In this document: in pieces, positions 16,765 through 25,377 of the stretch
How positions within the stretch are numbered: the first letter of the stretch is position 1
Layout: each line of letters opens with the position of its first letter
Assembly (NCBI RefSeq): GCF_902729355.1
Contig: NZ_CACVCC010000021.1
Location: 1-40,758 of the forward strand
Origin: Streptococcus sp. S784/96/1
GTDB lineage: Bacteria; Bacillota; Bacilli; Lactobacillales; Streptococcaceae
Direction: 5' to 3'
DNA: 40,758 bases
Position numbers and translations under genes: made by a program
Notes under the pieces: generated by a model
What the model saw: only the letters and a program-made list of their open reading frames with translations
The model's database searches: none
What the model was told of the DNA's origin: nothing

Positions 16765-17479
16765 TATTCTGACCCTATTTCCTGAGATGTTTGCCCCGCT
16801 TGAGCATTCTATTGTCGGTAAGGCAAATGAAAAGGGATTGCTTGAGATCACCTACCATAATTTTCGTGAAAATGCAGAAAAGGCTCGTCATGTGGATGAT
16901 GAGCCTTATGGTGGAGGTCAAGGAATGTTGCTGCGTGCGCAGCCGATTTTTGATACCATTGAAAAAATTCAAGCTAAAAATCCTCGTGTGATTCTCCTTG
17001 ATCCAGCAGGACGTACCTTTGATCAAAGCTACGCTGAGGAATTAGCGAGTGAAGAAGAGTTGATTTTTATTTGTGGTCACTATGAAGGCTACGATGAGCG
17101 CATCAAAACGTTAGTGACGGATGAAATTTCTCTTGGAGATTTTGTATTGACGGGTGGTGAGCTTGCGGCGATGACCATGGTGGATGCGACGGTGCGCCTT
17201 ATTCCAGATGTGATTGGTAAAGAGGCCAGTCATCAGGATGATAGCTTCTCATCAGGCCTCTTGGAATACCCACAATACACCCGTCCATATGATTTTCGTG
17301 GCATGACTGTGCCTGATGTCTTGATGTCTGGGCATCACGAAAATATCCGCCTTTGGCGTTTGGAACAAAGCCTCAGAAAAACTCTGGAACGCAGACCAGA
17401 TTTACTTGAGCTGTACCATTTTACTGAAGAAGAAAAACAATTATTAGAAAAGATAAAAAAAGAGGAAATTGATGAATAA
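16754..17479 (+). CDS. trmD: tRNA (guanine-37-N1)-methyltransferase TrmD
   Basis: A 241-residue SPOUT-fold enzyme that methylates G37 next to the anticodon to prevent frameshifting. Seen: [36 protein letters not shown] and the trefoil-knot SAM site [18 protein letters not shown]. Full length. It overlaps rimM upstream and the membrane protein gene downstream. Confidence 0.96.
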   Translation: MKIDILTLFPEMFAPLEHSIVGKANEKGLLEITYHNFRENAEKARHVDDEPYGGGQGMLLRAQPIFDTIEKIQAKNPRVILLDPAGRTFDQSYAEELASEEELIFICGHYEGYDERIKTLVTDEISLGDFVLTGGELAAMTMVDATVRLIPDVIGKEASHQDDSFSSGLLEYPQYTRPYDFRGMTVPDVLMSGHHENIRLWRLEQSLRKTLERRPDLLELYHFTEEEKQLLEKIKKEEIDE

Positions 17480-18113
17480 ACGTATTAATTGGGCACAGTG
17501 TGCTGTCTATTTGCTTGGAGTGGTCATTTTAGCGGCGGGGATTACGCTTAATACCAAGAGTCTTTTAGGGGTTTCTCCGGTGACGACTTTACCTTATATT
17601 GCAACGGTATTGTCTGGTATCTCACTGGGAATAACGAGCTTTATTTCCTACTGTGTGATGCTGCTTTTACAGGCGATATTGTTGGGAAAAACATTTAGAC
17701 TTATCCAGCTTTTTCAGCTTATTGCAAGTGTGTTGACCAGTTATTTTATTGAAGTTTTTGATGGGTTAATGCCAACTGCCGAAGGGGTTGTCTTGCAAGG
17801 GATTTTTCTAATCTCGGCGGTTGTCTTAATTGCTATTGGTGCTTCGCTTATGATTGCTATGCAGTTAATTCCTAATCCTGCGGATGCTTTGGCGGATGTG
17901 ATTGGTTTGGTAGCTAAAAAAGGATTTGGTTATGGTAAAAATCTTTTAGATGCTCTGCATATTTTACTAGCTCTAATCATTGGCTTTTTAGCCGGTCAAC
18001 CGTTTCTAGGGATTGGTATTGGTACTGTGATTGCAATGGTTTTAACCGGTCGTGTAATTGCGCTTGTTCACCCTTATTCCGAAGTATTATTTAAACGTAT
18101 TCAAGAAAAGTAA
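17472..18113 (+). CDS. YczE/YitT-like integral membrane protein
   Basis: A 213-residue protein with about five hydrophobic helices ([51 protein letters not shown], and others). The [20 protein letters not shown] segment and the [13 protein letters not shown] loop resemble the YczE/YyaS family of unknown function. The ATG at 17472 follows AGAGGAAA; it overlaps trmD by 8 bp, so it is co-translated. No enzymatic motif is seen. Confidence 0.75.
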   Translation: MNKRINWAQCAVYLLGVVILAAGITLNTKSLLGVSPVTTLPYIATVLSGISLGITSFISYCVMLLLQAILLGKTFRLIQLFQLIASVLTSYFIEVFDGLMPTAEGVVLQGIFLISAVVLIAIGASLMIAMQLIPNPADALADVIGLVAKKGFGYGKNLLDALHILLALIIGFLAGQPFLGIGIGTVIAMVLTGRVIALVHPYSEVLFKRIQEK

Positions 18114-18122
18114 GGAGCGATT

Positions 18123-19118
18123 ATGACACAGACTATTCATGATATTACGATTATTGGTGGCGGTCCTGTTGGGCTTTGGGCAGCTTTCTATGCTGGCTTA
18201 CGTGGCATGGACGTGCAGATTATTGAAAGTCTATCAGAGCTTGGTGGGCAGCCTGCCATTCTTTATCCTGAAAAGAAGATTTATGATATTCCAGGCTATC
18301 CAGTCACAACAGGTGCTGAATTAACTGAGAAATTGCTGGAACAGTTAGAGCGTTTTAAGGACAAGACGACAATCTGTCTTAAAGAAGAAGTACAGACTTT
18401 TGAAAAGGTTGATGGTATTTTTCACATTAAAACCAATAAAGCAGAGCATTTATCCCGTTCTATTATTATTGCGTGCGGTAATGGTGCTTTTGCGCCACGT
18501 CCTTTGGGCGTTGACGGTGAAGACCGTTATGCCGATACGACTATTTTCTACAATGTTCACAAATTGGATCAGTTTGCTGGTAAAAAAGTGGTTATCTGTG
18601 GTGGTGGGGACTCAGCAGTTGACTGGGCAAACGCCCTTGAAAGTATCGCAGAGAGTGTCACGATTGTTCACCGCCGAGATAGCTTTCGAGCTCATGAACA
18701 CAGTGTAGAGGTCATGGAAAACTCTTCTGTGGAGATACTGACTCCTTATGTTCCTCTTTCAATTTCTGGGGAAAATGGCAGAACGACCAGTTTGACTGTT
18801 CAAAAAGTGAAATCAGGAGAAACACTTGATTTACCACTAGATGCTTTGATTGTCAGCTTCGGCTTTTCAACTAATAATAAAAATCTTAAAAATTGGAATG
18901 TGGATTACAAACGCACTTCAATTAACGTATCTCGTAACTTTGAAACTAGTCAAGAAGGTGTTTTTGCAATCGGTGATGCCGCAGATTATGAAGGCAAAGT
19001 TGAGCTGATTGCGACAGGATTTGGTGAAGCGCCGATTGCAGTAAACGAAGCCATCAAATATGCACACCCAGACAAGGATAACCGTCCAGTGCACTCAACA
19101 TCGTTGATCAATGAGTAA
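18123..19118 (+). CDS. Ferredoxin-NADP(+) reductase, thioredoxin-reductase-like type
   Basis: A 331-residue flavoprotein: FAD site [16 protein letters not shown] (about 10-25), NADP site [16 protein letters not shown] (about 156-171) and C-terminal FAIGDAADY. The CxxC redox pair of true thioredoxin reductases is absent, which places it with YumC-type ferredoxin/flavodoxin reductases. AAGGAG precedes the ATG, 9 bp after the previous gene, so it ends the rimM-trmD transcript. Confidence 0.88.
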   Translation: MTQTIHDITIIGGGPVGLWAAFYAGLRGMDVQIIESLSELGGQPAILYPEKKIYDIPGYPVTTGAELTEKLLEQLERFKDKTTICLKEEVQTFEKVDGIFHIKTNKAEHLSRSIIIACGNGAFAPRPLGVDGEDRYADTTIFYNVHKLDQFAGKKVVICGGGDSAVDWANALESIAESVTIVHRRDSFRAHEHSVEVMENSSVEILTPYVPLSISGENGRTTSLTVQKVKSGETLDLPLDALIVSFGFSTNNKNLKNWNVDYKRTSINVSRNFETSQEGVFAIGDAADYEGKVELIATGFGEAPIAVNEAIKYAHPDKDNRPVHSTSLINE

Positions 19119-19204
19119 ACGTTACAGGAGAGACGGTTTTATCTTGTTATCCGTTTACTAACTCTTGTCTGTAAAAAGTGGTCAATGCTTTATAATGAGA
19201 ACAC

Positions 19205-19238
19205 AAAAAAGGAGTTGGATTCAGTCCAGCTCCTTTTG
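19205..19238 (+). terminator. Terminator of the rimM-fnr operon
   Basis: GGAGTTGGA (19211-19219) pairs with TCCAGCTCC (19225-19233), preceded by A6 and followed by TTTTG. Nine-base-pair stem with one G-T pair, usable in both directions. It lies 90 bp after the reductase stop. Confidence 0.7.
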
Positions 19239-19561
19239 CTATCTTAGGTATAGCATAGCTCTGATGAACAGCGAGTGGAAAGTTTTTGAGATTAGCTCAG
19301 TTAGATCATTCTAGTTATTAAAGGTATTCATCTCTAGAGTTTTAGAAAAGTGAGGAAATATAGTAGAATGAAACTAAAATAGGAGACCATTGAATCAGAG
19401 ACATGTGCTATAATTACCGCTTTATTACGACTCTTTTGTGTCCTAATGTTGATTCAAATTTTGGAGCTGTTGTATCTAACGTTGTTTTAGGGGCTATTTA
19501 GGCATTAATTGGGTGTCTGTTGTGTTTTTCGTGCTCTTTGGAAGTTTTTGAGAGATATTGC
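19239..19561 (+). other. Gene-free stretch with decayed coding remnants
   Basis: No intact gene. At 19443-19560 one frame reads DSNFGAVVSNVVLGAI, a stop, then ALIGCLLCF..., and a neighbouring frame reads TCAIITALLRLFCVLMLIQ. Together they look like a hydrophobic membrane protein broken by frameshifts and a stop. A motif ATAGTAGAATGAAACTAAAATAGGAGAC (two blocks: 19360-19372 and 19373-19388) resembles a common streptococcal intergenic sequence. The protein family is not identified. Confidence 0.35.
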
Positions 19562-19609
19562 TTGACTTTGCTAGAAAATAGTGTAGAATGAAATCTGTAA
19601 ACGATTGCA
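19562..19609 (+). promoter_or_regulatory. Promoter of fruRKA with CcpA cre site
   Basis: TTGACT (19562-19567), 16 bp, TAGAAT (19584-19589). TGTAAACGATTGCA at 19596-19609 fits the cre consensus TGWNANCGNTNWCA at all but one position and lies at the predicted transcript start. CcpA with HPr-Ser-P should repress here; the HPr kinase gene is also in this window. Confidence 0.75.
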
Positions 19610-19623
19610 AAGGAGGTGCCCCT

Positions 19624-20367
19624 ATTTTAAAATCTGAACGTAAGCAACTGATTATGGATAAGTTAGCACAAGAGCATTTTGTGACTTTGGAAGAGTTGGT
19701 TAGTTTACTAGAGACCTCAGAATCAACGGTTCGGAGAGATTTGGATCAGCTGGAGTCTGAAAATAAATTACGCCGTGTTCATGGCGGTGCGGAGAGTTTA
19801 CAGGCGCTGAGAGATGAACCGAGCAACCTTCAAAAATCTGTCAAAAACATTCAAGAAAAACGTCAGATTATCACTCGAGCTCTGGAAGAGATTCATGCTA
19901 ATGATGTGATTTTTATAGATGCTGGAACCACAACGGCGCTCTTGGTAGATGTTTTGACAGACACGACGATAACTGTGGTGACTAATTCTGTTCACCATGC
20001 TAGTCAGCTGATTGATAAAGGGATTCGGACGATTATCATTGGCGGTTTTGTCAAAGAAACTACCGATGCCAGTATTGGTCAAGCTGCGTTGATGCAGATC
20101 AAACAGCTCAATTTTGACAAGGCTTTTATGGGGATGAATGGTGTGGATACTGCTTATCTCACTACTCCAGATTATGAAGAGGCTATGGTCAAAAGGGCAA
20201 TTATTGATAATGCCAAGGAGTGTTTTGTTCTTGTTGATGCGTCAAAATTGGGTCATGTCTCCTTTGTCAAGGTTGCAGAAATTGAAAAGGTGACGCTACT
20301 TACCTCTGACAGTAGCTCTGCCATTTTCCAAAAAATAAAAGAAAAAACGAGGGTAATAGAAGTATGA
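19624..20367 (+). CDS. fruR: DeoR-family repressor of the fructose operon FruR, apparent ATT start
   Basis: A 247-residue DeoR regulator with N-terminal HTH (VTLEELVSLLETSESTVRRDLDQLE) and a sugar-phosphate sensor domain (IFIDAGTTTALLV, VTNSVHHA, IIIGGFVKE). Homologues begin MLKSERKQ. Here that position is ATT (19624), 6-7 nt after a perfect AAAGGAGGTG (19609-19618). The upstream in-frame ATG at 19588 lies inside the -10 hexamer and cannot be on the mRNA; the next ATG (19654) would cut into the HTH. So initiation at AUU is the best reading. It overlaps fruK by 4 bp. Confidence 0.88.
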   Translation: MLKSERKQLIMDKLAQEHFVTLEELVSLLETSESTVRRDLDQLESENKLRRVHGGAESLQALRDEPSNLQKSVKNIQEKRQIITRALEEIHANDVIFIDAGTTTALLVDVLTDTTITVVTNSVHHASQLIDKGIRTIIIGGFVKETTDASIGQAALMQIKQLNFDKAFMGMNGVDTAYLTTPDYEEAMVKRAIIDNAKECFVLVDASKLGHVSFVKVAEIEKVTLLTSDSSSAIFQKIKEKTRVIEV

Positions 20368-21275
20368 TTTATACGGTAACCCTAAATCCATCCATCGACT
20401 TTATTGTGCGTCTGGATAGCGTAGAAGTTGGCGCTGTTAACCGCATGGAGAGCGATGACAAGTACGCAGGTGGAAAAGGGATTAACGTCAGTCGTATCTT
20501 GCAAAAGTTGGGGTACGACAATACGGCTACTGGTTTTATCGGTGGTTTTACGGGACGTTTTGTGACAGATGGTCTGGTGGCTGAGGGTATTAAGGCGCAG
20601 TTTGTTGAGGTGGCTCAAGACACTCGTATCAATGTCAAGATTAAGGCCGACCACGAGACTGAAATCAATGGTACAGGGCCAGTTATCACGGAAGAGCAGC
20701 TTGCTGAGCTTGAAAAAACTTTGTCGCAAGTGACTCCAGATGATGTGGTGGTCTTTGCAGGTTCAGCTCCGGCAAACCTTGGTAATCAGGTTTATAACCG
20801 ATTGATTCCTTTGGTGAAAAATGCTGGCGCAGAAGTGGTTTGTGATTTTGAAGGACAGACTCTTCTTGACAGTTTAGCTTATGAGCCACTCTTGGTGAAG
20901 CCAAACAACCATGAGCTCGAAGCGATTTTTGGCGTGGAACTTAATGGCATTGACGATATTGAAACCTATGCTCGTCACATTCTAGCTAAGGGTGCTAAAA
21001 ACGTGATTGTGTCAATGGCTGGTGATGGTGCGCTTTTAGTGACGCCAGAGGCAGCTTATTTTGCAAAACCAATCAAGGGTCAAGTGAAAAATTCTGTAGG
21101 AGCTGGTGACTCAATGGTGGCTGGCTTTACTGGTGAATTTGTAGCTACTGGAAATCCACTTGAAGCGCTCAAATGGGGCGTGGCCTGTGGAACAGCAACA
21201 GCTTTCTCAGATGATTTGGCAAGCATTGACTTTATTAAAGAAACTTTTGAAAAAGTAGAGGTAGAAAAACGATGA
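20364..21275 (+). CDS. fruK: 1-phosphofructokinase
   Basis: A 303-residue PfkB-family kinase converting fructose-1-phosphate to fructose-1,6-bisphosphate. Seen: MIYTVTLNPSID at the start, GGKGINVSRIL (PfkB signature 1) and VGAGDSMVAGF (signature 2 with the catalytic Asp). Length is normal. ATGA overlaps join it to both fruR and fruA. Confidence 0.95.
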   Translation: MIYTVTLNPSIDFIVRLDSVEVGAVNRMESDDKYAGGKGINVSRILQKLGYDNTATGFIGGFTGRFVTDGLVAEGIKAQFVEVAQDTRINVKIKADHETEINGTGPVITEEQLAELEKTLSQVTPDDVVVFAGSAPANLGNQVYNRLIPLVKNAGAEVVCDFEGQTLLDSLAYEPLLVKPNNHELEAIFGVELNGIDDIETYARHILAKGAKNVIVSMAGDGALLVTPEAAYFAKPIKGQVKNSVGAGDSMVAGFTGEFVATGNPLEALKWGVACGTATAFSDDLASIDFIKETFEKVEVEKR

Positions 21276-23218
21276 AAATTCAAGATTTATTGAAGAAAGA
21301 TTTGATGTTGCTTGATCTTCAAGCAATTTCAAAGGAAATGGCAATTGACGAGATGATTACACAACTCGTTGATAAAGAGGTTGTACACGATTTTGATGTC
21401 TTTAAAAAGGGTATTATGACACGTGAAGAGCAAATGACAACTGGTCTTGGTGATGGTATTGCCATGCCACATGCTAAAAATATTGTGGTAGCTGAGCCAG
21501 CAGTGCTTTTTGCAAAATCAAACAAGGGTGTTGATTACCAATCACTTGATGGTCAACCGACTGATTTGTTCTTTATGATTGCTGCACCTCAAGGGGCTAA
21601 TGACACTCACTTGGCAGCACTTGCTGAATTGTCACAATATCTTTTGAAAGAAGGTTTTGCTGATAGCCTTCGTAAAGCAATGACACCAGAAGAAGTTATT
21701 GCAGTCTTTGATGCAGCATCTGAAAAATCAGAGGCTGAAACGGTTGTAGTTCCTGAAGAAGGTCAAGATTTCATTGTTGCTGTTACAGCATGTACAACTG
21801 GTATTGCTCACACTTACATGGCAGAAGAGTCACTTAAAAAAGTAGCAGCTGAAATGGGTGTTGCTATTAAAGTTGAAACAAACGGAGCTTCAGGTGTTGG
21901 TAACAAATTAACCGCAGAAGATATTGCTAAAGCAAAAGGTGTTATCATTGCGGCTGATAAAGCAGTTGACATGCCTCGTTTCAATGGTAAACCACTTGTG
22001 AACCGTCCAGTTGCTGATGGTATCAAGAAAACCGAGGAGCTTATCAACATCATCTTAAACGGTGAAGCAGAAACTTATGTGGCTAAAGATGGTGCGCAAG
22101 CGGCTACTTCAGAAGAAAAATTGTCAGCAGGTCAAGCTTTCTATAAACACTTGATGAGTGGTGTATCACAAATGCTTCCATTCGTTATCGGTGGTGGTAT
22201 CATGATTGCCCTAGCATTCTTATTTGATAACCTTTTAGGTGTTCCTCAGGATCAACTTGGAAATCTTGGTTCATATCATGAAATTTCTTCAACTTTCATG
22301 AAGATTGGTCAGGCTGCCTTTGGTTTCATGATTCCAGTATTTGCTGGTTATGTTGCCTATTCAATCGCTGAAAAACCAGGTATGGTTGCAGGTTTCGTTG
22401 CGGGTGCCATTGCTTCAAATGGTTTGGCTTATGGTAAAATTGCTTACGCTGCTGGTGGAGAAGCGACATCAGGTCTTGCAGGTGTGCCATCAGGTTTCCT
22501 TGGTGCTCTTGTAGGTGGTTTTCTTGCTGGTTACCTTGTTCTTGCGCTTAAAAAATACGTGAAAGTGCCACGTTCATTGGAAGGTGCAAAATCTATCTTG
22601 ATCTTGCCACTCTTTGGTACCATTTTGACAGGTCTTGCGATGTTAGCGGTTAACATTCCAATGTCAGCAATCAATACTGCGCTTAATAATTTCTTGAACG
22701 GTTTGTCAGGTAGCTCAGCTGTTCTTCTTGGACTTCTTGTCGGTGGTATGATGGCAATTGACATGGGTGGTCCAGTCAATAAAGCAGCTTACGTTTTTGG
22801 TACTGGTACACTTGCTGCGTCTGTGACAAACGGTGGTTCAATTGTCATGGCAGCGGTTATGGCTGGTGGTATGGTTCCACCTCTTGCAGTTTTCATTGCA
22901 ACACTTCTTTTCAAAGACAAATTTACAGATGAAGAACGTGATTCAGGTTTGACTAACATCATCATGGGTCTTTCATTCATTACGGAAGGTGCGATTCCAT
23001 TTGCCGCTGCTGACCCAGCGCGTGCAATCCCAAGCTTTATCGCAGGTTCTGCGATTGCAGGTGGACTTGTTGGTCTTGCTGGTATCAAATTGATGGCACC
23101 ACACGGTGGTATCTTCGTTATCGCTTTGACATCAAATCCAATCCTTTACCTTGCTTTTGTCCTTGTCGGAGCAATCATCTCAGGTGTCCTCTTTGGTTAC
23201 CTTCGCAAAGCAAAATAA
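21272..23218 (+). CDS. fruA: PTS fructose transporter EIIABC
   Basis: A 648-residue fused permease that imports fructose and releases fructose-1-phosphate. IIA domain with phospho-His H67 (GIAMPHAKN), IIB domain with phospho-Cys C174 (VTACTTGIAHTYMAEE), then the IIC membrane domain from about residue 285 (MLPFVIGGGIMIALAFLF, and later GGPVNKAAYVFGTG). Domain order A-B-C and length are standard. It is the last gene of fruRKA, overlapping fruK by 4 bp. Confidence 0.96.
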   Translation: MKIQDLLKKDLMLLDLQAISKEMAIDEMITQLVDKEVVHDFDVFKKGIMTREEQMTTGLGDGIAMPHAKNIVVAEPAVLFAKSNKGVDYQSLDGQPTDLFFMIAAPQGANDTHLAALAELSQYLLKEGFADSLRKAMTPEEVIAVFDAASEKSEAETVVVPEEGQDFIVAVTACTTGIAHTYMAEESLKKVAAEMGVAIKVETNGASGVGNKLTAEDIAKAKGVIIAADKAVDMPRFNGKPLVNRPVADGIKKTEELINIILNGEAETYVAKDGAQAATSEEKLSAGQAFYKHLMSGVSQMLPFVIGGGIMIALAFLFDNLLGVPQDQLGNLGSYHEISSTFMKIGQAAFGFMIPVFAGYVAYSIAEKPGMVAGFVAGAIASNGLAYGKIAYAAGGEATSGLAGVPSGFLGALVGGFLAGYLVLALKKYVKVPRSLEGAKSILILPLFGTILTGLAMLAVNIPMSAINTALNNFLNGLSGSSAVLLGLLVGGMMAIDMGGPVNKAAYVFGTGTLAASVTNGGSIVMAAVMAGGMVPPLAVFIATLLFKDKFTDEERDSGLTNIIMGLSFITEGAIPFAAADPARAIPSFIAGSAIAGGLVGLAGIKLMAPHGGIFVIALTSNPILYLAFVLVGAIISGVLFGYLRKAK

Positions 23219-23546
23219 GATAAACAGTTGAGTGGGACAGAAGTCATGATGTCGAAGTCTTGGCTTCCCTTCGCTCTCTGATTTCTAAGCTCAGGTTGAA
23301 ACTGTCCACTGGACACTTTCACTCCCACCTCCGCACAGCTCCAAAGGTCTGTGAGATTTTTGGAGGTTGGAAATAAGATGAACGACGTTCATCACATTAG
23401 TATAGGATGGCCGCTGACGATTGTGTGGTACTCAAATAGTCCAGTGGACTATTTTAGGTGGACACTTGAAAATGAAAGAAGTGTCCAGTTACAGACGTCC
23501 AATTAACCACTGCGCCAGTCTGTTATTACTATCAAAAAGAGAAGGC
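23219..23546. other. Intergenic region rich in inverted repeats
   Basis: 328 bp without a gene. It holds repeat copy B (see 23267), then CACTCCCACCTCCGC, GTCTGTGAG and GGAGGTTGG motifs that look like one longer intergenic repeat unit. GATGAACGACGTTCATC (23378-23394) is a near-perfect palindrome. AATAGTCCAGTGGACTATT (23436-23454) is another. GTGGACACTTG/AAGTGTCCAG lie at 23459 and 23481. No terminator with a T-run is obvious for fruA. Confidence 0.55.
23267..23314 (-). repeat. Dispersed intergenic repeat, copy B
   Basis: CCCTTCGCTCTCTGATTTCT, AAGCTCAGG, TTGAAACTGTCCACTGGAC. Its reverse complement matches copy A at 5887-5935 over almost the full length, including GTCCAGTGGACAGTTT, CTGAGCxTAGAAAT and GAAGGG. 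Confidence 0.7.
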
Positions 23547-23623
23547 TGAGATATGATATACTCCCCTTATAGTGGACAGTGAAAAAACAAAAATTCACTA
23601 GAAACTAAAAGGGGAGTTTTCAC

Positions 23624-25279
23624 ATGTCAAAAAGAAGTCCAAAATCAGTAGAAGAAAAACTAGAGATTGTAAACTTGTATCTAGAAAAAGGGAAATCCAT
23701 TTCAAGTTTAATAAGGGAATATGGCGTCAGTGATACTGCCATTAGAACTTGGGGTCGTAAATACCAACAGCTAGGTGTAGCAGGACTAAGAGAAAGTAGA
23801 AATTGGATAAGATACTCAAAAGAAGTCAAAGAACAAGCTGTACAAGATTATCTTAATGGAACAGATCAACGTATACTATTTGTGACAGGTATCAAATATC
23901 CTCTAGAAGTGTTCTCGAAAAGTGGCTAAAACGGTATACTAGTGGTAAAGAAATCAAACCAACTAGTAAAGGATTAAGTCGTATGAACCAAGGACGAAAA
24001 ACCACTTTTGAAGAACGTGTGGAGATTGTCAACTTCACCATTACTCATGATAAGGACTATCAGGCAGCGATTGAGAAATATGGCATTTCCTACCAACAAG
24101 TTTATTCCTGGGTGAGAAAGTTTGAGAAGGACGGTAGTCAAGGTCCCCTAGATCGCAGAGGTAAAGGGTTAGACAGGAAACCGACCCTTCCCCCAGAAGA
24201 AGAGTTACAGCTCAAAAACAAGCAACTCGAAGAGCGCAACCGCTATTTAGAGATGGAAGTAGGGCTGCTTGCAGTTGCTTGTTGCCAATCGTGTCGTCAC
24301 CCTGTTCCTAACGCTTGGACAAGCCTTGCAGAGCTATCCGTAACTCGCTTTGCTTCGAACGGCTAGCGCCAAAAAGTTAGAAGAAATCAGACGCAGAAAC
24401 CGACGGTAAGACTCGGACGTTACTTAGAAGAATTTCAAGCTATTAAAGATTATTCCGATAAGCATAGTGGATCCTCTATTAGCCAGTTATGCCAATGACT
24501 TGGAGTGTCTCGATCAGGTTATTACAAGTGGCTTAATCACAAAGAGACTACATCTGAGGAGACAAATCGAACACTATTAAAAACCATCAAGGAACTCCAT
24601 ACCAAACGCAAGGGAATTTTAGGCTACCGTCGAATGACGCGAGCTGTCAATCGGAAACTTAGAACAACTTATAACAAGAAGCGAATTCGTCGCTTAATGC
24701 GTATCCTTGGTATCTCATCAATTATCCGTCGTTCTCGAGGCTATTGCACGAAGACTAGTTTTGTGACTATCGAAGAGAACATTCTTAATCGAGAGTTCAC
24801 AGCTCAAGCCCCTAATCAAAAATAGTGTACAGATGTGACTTTCTTACGGTATGGACGAGGTTGTAAAGCTTATTTAAGTGCTATTAAAGACCTTTATGAT
24901 GGTTCTATGGCTTACCATATCAGTCAATACACTTGTCATGGAGAACCTAAGAAAGGCTATGGAAGCTAATCCAGATGCCACACCAATCATCCACAGCGAC
25001 AGAGGAAGTCAATCCACTTCACGGAAATACCGGATGGTAACGCCCCAATATCAGATGACACGCTTTAGGTCACGAGTTGGTAAATGCATTGACAATGCGC
25101 CAATTGAGAGTTTCTTTGGTCACTTTAAGACGGAGTGTTATGACTTGAAGGCTTACAAGACATTTGAGGAATTAGTTTATGATATTGATGACTATATCTA
25201 TTTTTACAATAACGAACGATTTCAAGAGAAGCACAACGGCCTTGCCCCTCTTGAATTGAGGGACAAGGCCGTTGCTTAA
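23624..25279 (+). pseudogene. IS3-family transposase OrfAB, multiply disrupted
   Basis: OrfA starts MSKRSPKSVEEKLEIVNLYL with an HTH, loses frame near 23865, and resumes from about 23930 (MNQGRKTTFEERVEIVNFTI, second HTH, then a leucine-zipper-like KNKQLEERNRYLEME). A 100-bp insert (24271-24370) splits GLL from KKLEEI. OrfB has a TGA at about 24496, a TAG at 24823-24825, and another frameshift near 24935. The catalytic residues can still be traced: TDVTF, HSDRGSQ and NAPIESFFG. At least five lesions, so it is inactive. Confidence 0.88.
24271..24370. repeat. 100-bp insertion inside the IS3 transposase
   Basis: Codons for G-L-L (to 24270) and K-K-L-E-E-I (from 24371) adjoin in related transposases, so the 100 bases between them are an insert. 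It is richer in GC (about 53%) than the host element and ends CGAACGGCTAGCGCC. I find no terminal repeats or target duplication. Origin unknown. Confidence 0.6.
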
Positions 25280-25316
25280 TCTTTTATTATTTCATTGTCC
25301 ACTTGACAGGGAGCAG

Positions 25317-25345
25317 TTCATATCTCAACCTTTTTTTGCTATAAT
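25317..25345 (+). promoter_or_regulatory. Hybrid promoter: -35 in IS3 end, extended -10 in chromosome
   Basis: TTCATA (25317-25322) is in the IS3 terminal repeat. After 17 bp comes TATAAT (25340-25345), preceded by TGC. It drives the unknown gene at 25378. The extended -10 may suffice on its own. Confidence 0.5.
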
Positions 25346-25377
25346 GAGGGAGATAAAACTCTAGGAAGGGTGGTACT

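Larger units (their letters stand above)
23547..25327 (+). mobile_element. IS3-family (IS150-group) insertion sequence, decayed
   Basis: Ends form a 38-bp imperfect inverted repeat. Left end (23547): TGAGATATGA, four bases, CTCCC, then AGTGGACAGTGAAA. The reverse complement of the right end (25327) reads TGAGATATGA, four bases, CTCCC, then AGTGGACAATGAAA. It begins TG and ends CA as usual for the family. About 1.78 kb because a 100-bp segment is inserted inside. No target duplication is clear. Terminal pairing may extend two or three bases further (AGG on both sides). Confidence 0.82.

Noticed and set aside
18123..19118. Thioredoxin reductase (trxB)
   Set aside because: The FAD and NADP sites fit, but no CxxC redox pair is present.
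23981..25279. Active IS3 transposase through programmed frameshift
   Set aside because: Several separate stops and frame losses plus a 100-bp insert cannot be one programmed shift.
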